Under the pieces are notes generated by a model. It did not search any database and was not told the origin of the DNA. It was given only the letters and a program-made list of their open reading frames with translations. DNA of 64,000 bases from Desulfovibrio sp. UCD-KL4C (GTDB taxonomy: Bacteria > Desulfobacterota > Desulfovibrionia > Desulfovibrionales > Desulfovibrionaceae): positions 445,316-509,315 of the forward strand of contig NZ_VCNC01000004.1 of the NCBI RefSeq assembly GCF_006210265.1, in the 5' to 3' direction. Shown one piece after another: positions 33,780 through 42,234 of the stretch; the stretch's first letter is position 1, and each line of letters begins with the position of its first letter. The translations under genes and the position numbers were made by a program.

Positions 33780-33945
33780 TTCTCTTAATCTCAAGAGGAA
33801 AATCCACAAAGTTGGTGGTAGCGAACAAAACGCTGTGGCCGATGGAATGCAATCTTGGGAGACCCTTTTAGGGCATTAGGGATAAAGTACGGCGTTTGAG
33901 CCAATGGTCAAATTGTGTGTCGGCTGCCTCGGAACGCTGCTCAGT
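33780..33945 (+). ncRNA. Candidate structured RNA upstream of rpsA promoter
   Basis: No frame is coding-like, but paired segments are dense. CTCTT/AAGAG lies at 33782-33797. AGCG...CGCT (33820-33834) sits inside CCAC/GTGG. GCCGAT (33838-33843) pairs with GTCGGC (33919-33924). Inside that helix are AATGC/GCATT enclosing GGGAGACCC, then GGC/GCC (33891-33902) and CAAT/ATTG (33902-33915). A promoter follows, so it may be an independent small RNA rather than the rpsA leader. I could not match it to tmRNA, SRP, 6S or a known riboswitch. The ends are approximate. Confidence 0.45.
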
Positions 33946-33975
33946 TTGATTTCAATGTACCTTACCCATTATAAT
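33946..33975 (+). promoter_or_regulatory. Sigma-70 type promoter for rpsA
   Basis: TTGATT (33946-33951), an 18-base spacer, then a perfect TATAAT (33970-33975). It lies about 45 bases before the rpsA ATG. Confidence 0.65.
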
Positions 33976-34020
33976 ATATGCCGAAATTTTGTCCGAGGAC
34001 ATCGTTGTTGGAGGTAACTT

Positions 34021-35769
34021 ATGGAAAATAATGAAAACTTGAACTCCGAAATGGAGATGGACTTTGAGGCTGCCCTTGAAGACTATCTAAATGCCGATTT
34101 CGGAAACTTGGATGAAGGAAGCATTGTTTTAGGTGAAGTTGTTAAAGTTGATAAGGATTTCGTTCTTATTGATGTTAACTTCAAATCCGAAGGACAGATT
34201 GCTGCTTCTGAATTTCTTGATGTAGATGGCGAAATGACTGTAAAGGTCGGTGACAAAGTTGACGTTTATGTTTCAAACAAAAACGAAAACGAAGGAACTA
34301 TCCATCTTTCCCGCGACAAAGCTAAACGTATGCAGCTCTTCGATAAGCTCGAAGAAATGCAGGAAGATGAAGGCATTGTCGAAGGTAGAATTGTTCGCCG
34401 TATTAAAGGCGGTTACACTGTCGATCTCGACGGTGTTGAAGCATTCCTGCCTGGTTCCCATGTTGATCTTCGTCCAGTTCCAGATATGGACGCTCTCGTT
34501 GATCAGACATACGAATTTAAGATTCTTAAGATCAACCGTCGTCGCAGCAACGTTATTGTTTCAAGACGTGTTCTTCTCGAAGAACAGCGTAATGAAATGC
34601 GTTCCAAGTTGCTCGAAACTCTTGAAGAAGAGCAGACTATCACCGGTAAAGTTAAGAACATCACTGAATACGGTGTGTTCATCGACCTCGGTGGTCTCGA
34701 CGGACTTCTCCATATTACCGACATGTCTTGGAAGCGTATCAAGCATCCTAAAGAAATGGTCTCTCTCGGTGACGAACTTGAGCTCAGAGTTCTTAACTTT
34801 GACCAGGAAGGACAGAAAGTCTCTCTTGGACTCAAACAGCTCGTTCCAGATCCTTGGGAAGATATTTCCGGTAAATACCCTGAAGGTTCCAAGTTCTCCG
34901 GTAAGGTTACCAACCTCGCTGATTACGGTGCATTCGTTGAACTTGAAGCTGGCGTTGAAGGACTTGTTCACATTTCTGAAATGTCCTGGACCCGCAAACT
35001 CCGTCACCCTTCACAGATGGTACGTGTAGGCGACGAAGTTGACGTTATTGTTTTGGGTGTTGATCCCGACAAGAAGCGCATCTCTCTCGGTATGAAGCAA
35101 GTTAAGCCTAATCCTTGGGACGTTGTTGCAGAGAAGTTCCCTGAAGGAACTGTTCTTGAAGGCCAGATCAAAAATATCACTGAATTTGGTGTATTCATCG
35201 GTATCGAAGACGGTATTGACGGACTCATCCACGTTTCTGATATCTCCTGGACAAGAAAAGTACGTCACCCTTCAGAAGTTTACAGTGTAGGTGACTCCGT
35301 TCAGGCGAAAGTCCTTACTGTTGACAAAGAAAATGAAAAATTCACTCTTGGTGTTAAACAGCTTTCTGATGACCCATGGTCTCAGGTACCTTCTAAGTAC
35401 CCAGTCGGCTGCACCCTTGAAGGACTTATCACCAATATCACTGATTTCGGTCTCTTTGTTGAGGTTGAAGAAGGTATTGAAGGTTTGGTTCACGTTTCTG
35501 AAATCTCTCATAAGAAGATCAAGAATCCTTCTGAGATGTTTAAAGAAGGCGTTACTATCCAAGCTAAAGTCATTCATGTCAGTGCTGATGAACGCAGACT
35601 CGGTCTGTCCATCAAACAGCTGAAAGAAGAAGAAGACAAGCGTAAACCTAAAGAATTCCGTTCAGGCCCTGCTGATGCAGGTAACTCCTTGGGCGAGCTC
35701 CTTAGACAGAAGCTTGAAGATGCAACCGAAGCTAAAGCTGCTGCAGAGACTGAGGATGACGAATCCTAG
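34021..35769 (+). CDS. rpsA: 30S ribosomal protein S1
   Basis: The 582-residue protein contains six S1 RNA-binding repeats. The later ones are highly regular (GVFIDLGGLDGLLHITDMSW, GAFVELEAGVEGLVHISEMS, GVFIGIEDGIDGLIHVSDIS, GLFVEVEEGIEGLVHVSEIS). S1 delivers mRNA to the 30S subunit. GGAGG lies 7 bases before ATG 34021. Codon use is biased (CTC, CGT, AAG), as in highly expressed genes. Its 3' end overlaps the peptidase gene by 14 bases. A structured region lies upstream. Confidence 0.97.
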   Translation: MENNENLNSEMEMDFEAALEDYLNADFGNLDEGSIVLGEVVKVDKDFVLIDVNFKSEGQIAASEFLDVDGEMTVKVGDKVDVYVSNKNENEGTIHLSRDKAKRMQLFDKLEEMQEDEGIVEGRIVRRIKGGYTVDLDGVEAFLPGSHVDLRPVPDMDALVDQTYEFKILKINRRRSNVIVSRRVLLEEQRNEMRSKLLETLEEEQTITGKVKNITEYGVFIDLGGLDGLLHITDMSWKRIKHPKEMVSLGDELELRVLNFDQEGQKVSLGLKQLVPDPWEDISGKYPEGSKFSGKVTNLADYGAFVELEAGVEGLVHISEMSWTRKLRHPSQMVRVGDEVDVIVLGVDPDKKRISLGMKQVKPNPWDVVAEKFPEGTVLEGQIKNITEFGVFIGIEDGIDGLIHVSDISWTRKVRHPSEVYSVGDSVQAKVLTVDKENEKFTLGVKQLSDDPWSQVPSKYPVGCTLEGLITNITDFGLFVEVEEGIEGLVHVSEISHKKIKNPSEMFKEGVTIQAKVIHVSADERRLGLSIKQLKEEEDKRKPKEFRSGPADAGNSLGELLRQKLEDATEAKAAAETEDDES

Positions 35770-36640
35770 GCATAGTTTTTCCGCACGGCATCCGTTTTTA
35801 TTCGGTTTCAGCCTGCTTATAATGGCTGTGGTCCTCCTATGGGGGGCCACAGCCTTTTTTAATGGCAAAGCAAGAGTTTGGTTTGGAGCCGGATCAATCG
35901 GAATTGTTAACATTAAAGGAACCATCACTGACTCATTGCCTACGGTAAAATTTCTGCGGAAGCTCCGTAAGGACAACTCAATTAAGGGAGTTCTTTTGCG
36001 AGTTGATTCTCCTGGTGGGACTATCGCTCCGTCACAGGAACTATACTTGGCTGTAAAGCGTTTTGCTGAGGTTAAGCCTATTGTCGCCTCATTTGGAACT
36101 GTTGCAGCCTCAGGTGGATATTACGCCGCGGCCCCTGCGACCAAGATTGTAGCCAATTCGGGTTCAATCACCGGGAGCATAGGGGTTAAAGCCGAGTATG
36201 CAAGTTTTAAACAGTTGATGGACAAGGTTGGTATTAAACCTGTTCAGATCACCAGCGGTCCCCTCAAAGGGGCAGGCTCTCCGTATGCGGAATTGACTCC
36301 TGAACAGCATGAATATCTGATGGGGTTGATCATGGACCTTCATGGTCAATTTGTAAGTGATGTTGCGACAGCCCGCAAATTAGATTTAAAAGACGTAGAA
36401 AAGATTGCTGACGGAAGAGCTATCACAGGACGCGAGGCAAAAGAGTTGGGCCTTATTGACAGATTAGGTGGATTTGAAGATGCTGTTACCCTTTTAAAGG
36501 CTCTTTGTGGTATTAAAGGGGATGTCGTTGTTAAAGAAGGTCCGGAAAAAAAGAAATCTATAATTTTGGAATTATTTAGTATGTTGGGCTTTGTTCCTTC
36601 CGGTTATTTTCCCACTGACGGGTTAATTTTTTCTTATTAG
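35756..36640 (+). CDS. sppA: Signal peptide peptidase SppA
   Basis: The 294-residue form (ATG 35756, inside the rpsA end) starts with a membrane anchor (about 12-34). It has the short SppA catalytic pair: S119 in TVAASGGYYAA and K171 in SGPLKGAGSPYAELT, 52 residues apart. It degrades leftover signal peptides in the membrane. An in-frame start at 35675, within rpsA, is less likely because it would place 27 charged residues ahead of the anchor. Overlap with rpsA implies coupled translation, although the local Shine-Dalgarno is poor. Confidence 0.92.
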   Translation: MTNPRHSFSARHPFLFGFSLLIMAVVLLWGATAFFNGKARVWFGAGSIGIVNIKGTITDSLPTVKFLRKLRKDNSIKGVLLRVDSPGGTIAPSQELYLAVKRFAEVKPIVASFGTVAASGGYYAAAPATKIVANSGSITGSIGVKAEYASFKQLMDKVGIKPVQITSGPLKGAGSPYAELTPEQHEYLMGLIMDLHGQFVSDVATARKLDLKDVEKIADGRAITGREAKELGLIDRLGGFEDAVTLLKALCGIKGDVVVKEGPEKKKSIILELFSMLGFVPSGYFPTDGLIFSY

Positions 36641-36714
36641 GTATTTAATTTTTAAGCAGCTGAGAGTTACAATTCGATAAATAGTCAGATCTCTTTGCAA
36701 AGGGGTGGCAGTGT

Positions 36715-37485
36715 ATGGAATGTAAATTTATTGGTGTTGGTGATGCTTTTGATGGAAAACATACCAATACAAGTTTGTACGTTAAAATTAAAGATAGATC
36801 CTTATTGTTTGATTGCGGATTTAACTCAGCTCATTCTTTTTTCCAACTTGTACCTAGTGCCTTAGATCTGGATATTCTTTGGATATCGCATTTTCATGGG
36901 GATCATTATTTCGGCATACCGATGCTTTTGGGAAGTTTTTTTTCTTCGGAAAGAAAGGATCCTTTAGTTATTTGCGGTCCTGTCGGGATAGAAGATAAAG
37001 TCAGGGCTTTAACTGCTCTTGCTTATCCAAGTTTATTATCAAAACTTTCTTTTGATCTTAAATTTTATGAATTTTCTCCTGAATCTGTTAAAAATATTTT
37101 GGGTGTTACGATAAGTTCTTTTGGAACAGACCATTTCGAATCCTCAGGGGACTCGCTTGCTGTACGAATTGATTATGAAACTTTTTCCTTCTTTTACGCA
37201 GGTGACGGGTCTGTTTCTTCAGAGAATATTGCTCAGATAAGTGGAGTTGATATTGCTGTTTTCGAAGCGTATAATTTGGATAAAGCCGAAAATGGACATT
37301 CGTCAGTTAAACAGTGTTTAGAATTTGCAATTAATGCAAAAATAAAACAGGTTGCACTTGTGCACCTTAATAGGTTTGTGCGAACTTATCATCTGGACGA
37401 AATTTTAGAGCTTATAAAAGAGGTAGAAGCTGTAAATATATTACTTCCTGAGGAAGGGCATTTATTGCATTTTTCAGGCAATTAG
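36715..37485 (+). CDS. Metallo-beta-lactamase-fold hydrolase (RNase Z-like)
   Basis: The 256-residue protein has HFHGDH (H59, H61, D63, H64), FDCG, a TDHFESSGDSLAVRI motif, a FYAGDGSVSSE aspartate and VALVHLNRF with the last histidine. The order and the HFHGDHYFG motif are like RNase Z/arylsulfatase-type MBL proteins. It lacks the long RNase Z exosite arm. Whether it processes tRNA or a small molecule is open. AAGGGG precedes the ATG. Confidence 0.88.
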   Translation: MECKFIGVGDAFDGKHTNTSLYVKIKDRSLLFDCGFNSAHSFFQLVPSALDLDILWISHFHGDHYFGIPMLLGSFFSSERKDPLVICGPVGIEDKVRALTALAYPSLLSKLSFDLKFYEFSPESVKNILGVTISSFGTDHFESSGDSLAVRIDYETFSFFYAGDGSVSSENIAQISGVDIAVFEAYNLDKAENGHSSVKQCLEFAINAKIKQVALVHLNRFVRTYHLDEILELIKEVEAVNILLPEEGHLLHFSGN

Positions 37486-37521
37486 TAGTCGACTTCTATG
37501 ACTCTAAAAGTGAGGAACTAA

Positions 37522-38850
37522 GTGGCATCTAACTATGACCATACTGTTCGAGAATATTTTGAAGATCGTTCAGGGCATACAATCCTTTTAAGTGATGAGC
37601 CCTCTTTCTATAAGTTTCTCAGAGGAACACTATATAAAATTCTGGCTATTCGCAGGGATTGTTTAAGCTATTTTCAAGACCAATCTGGAGCCATGAGCGA
37701 GATTCAAGATAAGACAGGAGAAGGTTTTCCGGTTCTTATTTTTGTTGAACGACTTTTAAAGGGAAAATCTTCAGCAGATTTTGTCCAAAATACCCGTCAG
37801 CTTTTTCCAAATGTTAAAATTATTATCTTAACCGGTGAAACCAGCGAAGATGAATTAATTTTTCTGCACGAGATCGGCGCGAATAATATTATTACTAAAC
37901 CCGTTTCCGTAGACAGTCTTGTGCAGAAGCTTGCTTTTACAATTAAACCGCAAGGTAAGTTAAATCAGCTGGTCCAGGTTGGTAAGGAATTATTGCGAAA
38001 AGGTGAACTTGAGAAAGTGATGCACGTTAGTGCTAAGATTCTTGAAATTAAACCTGACAGCCCTGCCGCGTTGATGTTGCTCGGAGATGCCTTGAGTGGG
38101 CTGGGCAGGAGGAAAGAGGCTCTTAAAGCTTTTATGAAAGCTCACGAACAGTCTACAGTTTTTATGGAGCCGATTAAAAAGTTGGCTGAGTTCTATAAAG
38201 ATAGTGATAGTGAACAATATTTATTGTACTTAAAAAAACTTGATAAAATAAGTCCCCTTAATACCGAACGAAAGTGCGAAATAGGGCGTGTGCATTTAGA
38301 GCGTGAAGAACTTGAAACGGCAGAAGACTTTTTTGATCAAGCAGTAAAGAGTTCGATAAGAGAGGCTCATAGTTACATTTCACAGGTTATGAGTGGTATT
38401 GCCGAATCATTGATAGACGTTTCTCCTTCAATGGCTGAAAAATATTATAGTAAGCTTCTTTTAGTAAAAGCAGGCAATCTTACCGCTGAGGATCTTGAAA
38501 CATATAATCGACTCGGGATTGCTATGCGAAAACAGGGCAAGTGGGAAATGGCTGTTGCCAACTACAAGGAAGCCCTTAAAGTTGCCCCGAATGAGGCTGG
38601 CCTGTATTATAATATCGGTTTGGCATATACTGACGGCAAAGAGTATGCTAAATGTGCACAATCTTTCAGTAAAGCTTTAAAGTCAGATCAGGAAATCCAT
38701 AAGACGTCATCGTCTGTAGCTCGGAATATAGCGAATGTGTTTTTAAAAGTAGGTATGACTGCCGAAGCCAAAAGTTTAATTGAAGATAGTCTGGTGGTTT
38801 TTTCTGATGATTCTAAGCTCAAAGCTTTACAGAAAAAAGTGGCTAACTAA
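37522..38850 (+). CDS. Pseudo-receiver/TPR protein
   Basis: The start is GTG 37522, with GAGGAAC 5 bases upstream. Residues ~18-135 form a CheY-like domain (HTILLSDEPSFYKFL, VKIIILTGETSEDEL, NNIITKPVS). The phospho-acceptor position reads VLIFVERLLKG, without the usual LLD, so classical phosphorylation is doubtful. About six TPR-like repeats follow to residue 442. It is probably a scaffold. It is 36 bases behind the MBL gene and possibly in the same unit. Confidence 0.85.
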   Translation: MASNYDHTVREYFEDRSGHTILLSDEPSFYKFLRGTLYKILAIRRDCLSYFQDQSGAMSEIQDKTGEGFPVLIFVERLLKGKSSADFVQNTRQLFPNVKIIILTGETSEDELIFLHEIGANNIITKPVSVDSLVQKLAFTIKPQGKLNQLVQVGKELLRKGELEKVMHVSAKILEIKPDSPAALMLLGDALSGLGRRKEALKAFMKAHEQSTVFMEPIKKLAEFYKDSDSEQYLLYLKKLDKISPLNTERKCEIGRVHLEREELETAEDFFDQAVKSSIREAHSYISQVMSGIAESLIDVSPSMAEKYYSKLLLVKAGNLTAEDLETYNRLGIAMRKQGKWEMAVANYKEALKVAPNEAGLYYNIGLAYTDGKEYAKCAQSFSKALKSDQEIHKTSSSVARNIANVFLKVGMTAEAKSLIEDSLVVFSDDSKLKALQKKVAN

Positions 38851-38937
38851 CTATGTGTATATGTGCGTCCAGATTAACAACTTTATCAATAAATTCGACT
38901 TGAGGGAACTCATTTGAGTCGGTTTTAAGGTTAGCCG

Positions 38938-39186
38938 ATGTATTTAATTTCTGCTCTTGTTTTAGGATTTATAATCTTCATGATTGTTTATGCCCGCTAT
39001 ATGAATATCAGCGGGGATATTTCCAGACGTAAAATTCAGGTTGATAATTTTCGTGATCAGGTCGAATTCAGAGTAAAGCGACTTGTTATCGGGACAAGGC
39101 AGATAAATGATGAAATTGCTCTTGAACTTGAAAGGCTTGAAGAACTGAAGAGCGAACTGCGTAATATCGGTGAAATTAAATGCTAA
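38938..39186 (+). CDS. Small membrane coiled-coil protein A
   Basis: The 82-residue protein has one N-terminal membrane helix (ISALVLGFIIFMIVYARY) followed by a charged coiled coil (LELERLEELKSELR). I recognise no family. AAGG lies upstream. Its stop overlaps the next, similarly built gene by 7 bases. The pair looks like a two-part membrane assembly and sits behind the TPR pseudo-receiver gene. Confidence 0.7.
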   Translation: MYLISALVLGFIIFMIVYARYMNISGDISRRKIQVDNFRDQVEFRVKRLVIGTRQINDEIALELERLEELKSELRNIGEIKC

Positions 39187-39428
39187 TGTTTCTCGTCCTT
39201 TCAGGCGGCTTTATGATCCTTGCTTTAATCATCAATAATATGATTACAACATGGCGTTCTGATAGACTAAAGGCCTTTAAGCTCGAAGAAGTTAATTTGC
39301 GAAATCGCCTTGACGGGGCCATAGACAGTCAGCGAAATGCTTTGATTGAGCTTAGAAATATTAAGTTTGAGATTGTTAATTATGAAAATCTGATAGAAGG
39401 TCAGTACATGGATGACGGCTTTGAATAG
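39180..39428 (+). CDS. Small membrane coiled-coil protein B
   Basis: The 82-residue protein has an N-terminal membrane helix (MFLVLSGGFMILALIINNMI) and a coiled coil. It mirrors its upstream neighbour in length and layout but not in sequence. Starting at ATG 39180, it overlaps the previous stop (ATGCTAATG), a strong sign of coupled translation. No domain is recognised. A minus-strand small frame overlaps its 3' end. Confidence 0.7.
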   Translation: MLMFLVLSGGFMILALIINNMITTWRSDRLKAFKLEEVNLRNRLDGAIDSQRNALIELRNIKFEIVNYENLIEGQYMDDGFE

Positions 39429-39543
39429 GTGTTGCCGTAACTTCATCCTCTGAGATAATAACCCATTTTTTTATCCCCTTCCATGTTGACCAAAGAGTCA
39501 TTTCCACTTTTCCCGTAAAGTTAATTCTCCTCACTAATATCAT
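39376..39543 (-). CDS. Possible small antisense-oriented protein
   Basis: A minus-strand frame of 55 codons reads MILVRRINFTGKVEMTLWST, then WKGIKKWVIISEDEVTATPI and a short tail. The frame stays open ~29 codons further upstream with coding-like residues. The composition is convincing, but no good Shine-Dalgarno is seen; internal starts at GTG or ATG near 39500 are possible. It overlaps the 3' end of the gene on the other strand by 53 bases. No family is known to me. Confidence 0.4.
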   Translation of the reverse strand: MILVRRINFTGKVEMTLWSTWKGIKKWVIISEDEVTATPIQSRHPCTDLLSDFHN

Positions 39544-39752
39544 AATCTTTATTAACCGTTCCGAATCAGATCTCTCGCTTATATCTGAATCTTTTGAATT
39601 ATTTTTGTGATGCTTAAAGATACGTACGGCTGATCAGAATCTAATTTCAATTATGATTGATTGTGTGATGTCGCTTGTCTTAGAGCGCAAATATAGTGTA
39701 GAGTACTACTCTCAATTAATTGTTGTTTGTGTAGCTACTCTGGAGGGAAATC

Positions 39753-42071
39753 ATGGGGTTTTTAAAAAACAGTGCATCGCCAAATAGAAAATCTTCTGTA
39801 TGGCTCAGGATTGCAATTCCCACAGTTGTTTCTCTGTTGCTGTTTAGCTATGTGTTGTTTCTTGTACAGATACCTGCCGTAGAAGACGCTATGCGTGCCC
39901 AGAAAAAAGCTTCTTTAAAGAACATGACTCAGGTTGCAATAAGTTTGCTTGATCAGATTCGTTCTCAGGAAAAAGATGGTTTACTTACTGCCGACGAAGC
40001 TAGGAAAAAAGGAACAGATATACTCCAGTCTTTACGCTTTGGTCCTGACAATAAAGATTATTTTTGGGCTATGGATTATACCCCACGGATGATTATGCAT
40101 CCTTATCGTCCTGAAATGAATGGGAAAGACTTGACTGATTATGTAGATTTAAAAGGGAAGCATCTTTTTGGTGAGATGAAAGATATTACTGCGAATAATG
40201 GTGAGGGGTTTGTGGACTATTATTGGCAATGGAAGGATCGCCCGGGCACTACCGCTCAGAAGCTTTCATTTGTAAAAAGGTATGAGCCTTGGAAGTGGAT
40301 TATTGGAACAGGGTTGTATCTAGATGACGTCGACACAGAGATAACAGCACAGAATAGAAAACTTATTATGCTTACTCTCGGCATATTCTGTATACTCTTG
40401 CTACTATCAACATATTCAATTCTTGAAAGTAGAAAAGCTGGAAAGCAACTTCACGAAAGTGAGAATCTTTTTAAAGGTGTTTTTAATAATAGTTTTCAGC
40501 TTATTGGAGTACTTAGCCCCGAAGGTGTTTTATTAAAGGCAAACCAAACAGCCTTGGATGTTGTTGGATTAAGTGAAAATGACGTTCTAGACCGATATTG
40601 CTGGGATGCTCCCTGGTGGAATTATTCTTCTGAAGTTCAAGAGCGCATGAAAGAATTAGTTAAAAAAGCTTCTAACGGAGAAATTTGTAGAGAGACTGTT
40701 GTTCATTTAGATACCGACGGAACCCCCCTTACTGTTGATTTGTCCGTAAAGCCGGTTTTAGGTGCAAATGAGAAAATTAATTTTATCATACTTGAAGGAC
40801 GTGATATTTCCGCATTGAAAGAAGCTGAGAGGCAACTAGCCATAAGCGAGGCTTTGTTCAGGGGGGTTTTTGATCAATCTTTGCATTTTATGGGAGTAAT
40901 CTCTGCCGATGGAAAACTTTTAGAGGTTAATAAGGCTGCTCTTAGAGTTGTTAATGTACCAGCTTCAGATGTAATTAATAAACCATTTTGGGAAGGTCCG
41001 TGGTGGCAGCAACCGAAGGATTTGATCCCAATGATGAAAGATGCCATTGAGCGTGCCGCCAAGGGACAGACTATTCGTAGGCAGGCTGTTACACATCCTT
41101 CAGATTCAGGCCTTATTTTTGTAGATTTTTCATTGCAGCCAGCATTTGACCTTGATGGCAACCTGCTTTTCCTTATTGCGGAAGGAAGAGATATTACCGA
41201 ACTTAAAATGGTTCAAGATCAGTTAAAAAATTTAAATGCAGAACTTGAGGAAAAAGTTGAGGAAAGAACTAAAGAGTTGCGCGAATCTGTAGAGCGCCTT
41301 GAAAGTACTCAAAATCAACTGGTTCAATCTGAAAAAATGGCTGCACTTGGTGACCTTGTGGCAGGAGTTGCTCATGAAATCAATACGCCGATAGGGATAA
41401 GTGTTACAAGTATTAGCTATATGGAAGAAAAGCTTAAAGAAGTTGTTGATAAAGTTACAAATGGACAACTCCGTAAATCAGATCTTGATAAGTTCATTGG
41501 GATTGCCGAGGAAGCCACAAAATCAAGCATGGTTAACCTGCATAGAGCTGCAGAATTGATAGGGAATTTCAAGCAAGTTGCGGTTGATCAGACTTCCGGA
41601 CAAAAGCGGAAAATAAATTTTCACGAGTATCTTGATGAGATATTACTAAGTCTTCGCTCAAAATATAAGAGAACGCAGCATAAAATAACTATTACCTGTC
41701 CAGATGATCTTGTCTTGAATACTTGGCCGGGTGCATTCATGCAGATTTATTCAAACTTAATTATTAATTCATTGTTGCATGGGTTTGACGGTGTTGAGGC
41801 TGGGAATATTTCCATAAGAGTAGAAGTGACAGATGAAAATCTTGTGTTGTATTATAGTGACGATGGTCACGGTATGGCAGAAGAGAACGTGTCTAAAATT
41901 TTTGAACCGTTTTTCACTACCCGCAGGGGAAGTGGCGGAACAGGTCTCGGTATGAATATTGTTTATAGCCTTGTTACTAGCCGTCTTGGGGGATCTATCA
42001 CTTGTACTAGTGGTCCCGGGCAAGGTACTGCTTTCATCATCCGTTTGCCGCTGGATATTATAGAAGTTTGA
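39753..42071 (+). CDS. Cache/double-PAS sensor histidine kinase
   Basis: In this 772-residue protein a TM helix near 18-42 leads into a single-Cache (Cache_2) ligand domain (KDYFWAMDYTPRMIMHPYRP, EPWKWIIGTGLYLDD). A second TM lies near 207-224. Two PAS domains (about 240-370 and 375-500) resemble each other (LFKGVFNNSFQLIGV vs LFRGVFDQSLHFMGV) and look like a tandem duplication. A coiled coil leads to HisKA GVAHEINTPIG with H541, and an ATPase follows. GGAGGG precedes the ATG. No response regulator is adjacent. Confidence 0.94.
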   Translation: MGFLKNSASPNRKSSVWLRIAIPTVVSLLLFSYVLFLVQIPAVEDAMRAQKKASLKNMTQVAISLLDQIRSQEKDGLLTADEARKKGTDILQSLRFGPDNKDYFWAMDYTPRMIMHPYRPEMNGKDLTDYVDLKGKHLFGEMKDITANNGEGFVDYYWQWKDRPGTTAQKLSFVKRYEPWKWIIGTGLYLDDVDTEITAQNRKLIMLTLGIFCILLLLSTYSILESRKAGKQLHESENLFKGVFNNSFQLIGVLSPEGVLLKANQTALDVVGLSENDVLDRYCWDAPWWNYSSEVQERMKELVKKASNGEICRETVVHLDTDGTPLTVDLSVKPVLGANEKINFIILEGRDISALKEAERQLAISEALFRGVFDQSLHFMGVISADGKLLEVNKAALRVVNVPASDVINKPFWEGPWWQQPKDLIPMMKDAIERAAKGQTIRRQAVTHPSDSGLIFVDFSLQPAFDLDGNLLFLIAEGRDITELKMVQDQLKNLNAELEEKVEERTKELRESVERLESTQNQLVQSEKMAALGDLVAGVAHEINTPIGISVTSISYMEEKLKEVVDKVTNGQLRKSDLDKFIGIAEEATKSSMVNLHRAAELIGNFKQVAVDQTSGQKRKINFHEYLDEILLSLRSKYKRTQHKITITCPDDLVLNTWPGAFMQIYSNLIINSLLHGFDGVEAGNISIRVEVTDENLVLYYSDDGHGMAEENVSKIFEPFFTTRRGSGGTGLGMNIVYSLVTSRLGGSITCTSGPGQGTAFIIRLPLDIIEV

Positions 42072-42234
42072 TATTGATAGACTCCTACTCTTGACGGTTC
42101 GTTATTCGTAAATATCTTTTGCATACAGCCCTTTTTAAGGGTGGTCTTTTGTTGATTTAAAACTTATCCGAAAAGCTGGAATCGTTGCTTTTATTGTAAT
42201 ATTTGCTTGTTAAAATCCGGAGGTTTTTTGTTAT

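Noticed and set aside
33780-33960. Known riboswitch or tmRNA/SRP/6S RNA identity for the structured segment before rpsA
   Set aside because: Diagnostic motifs of those classes (cobalamin box, c-di-GMP core, tmRNA CCA end, SRP tetraloop, 6S bubble) were not found; it is therefore reported only as unclassified.
34250-35623. Long open frames inside rpsA on both strands
   Set aside because: They are shadows of the strongly biased codon use of a repeat-rich ribosomal protein gene. They have no start signals and no protein-like domains.
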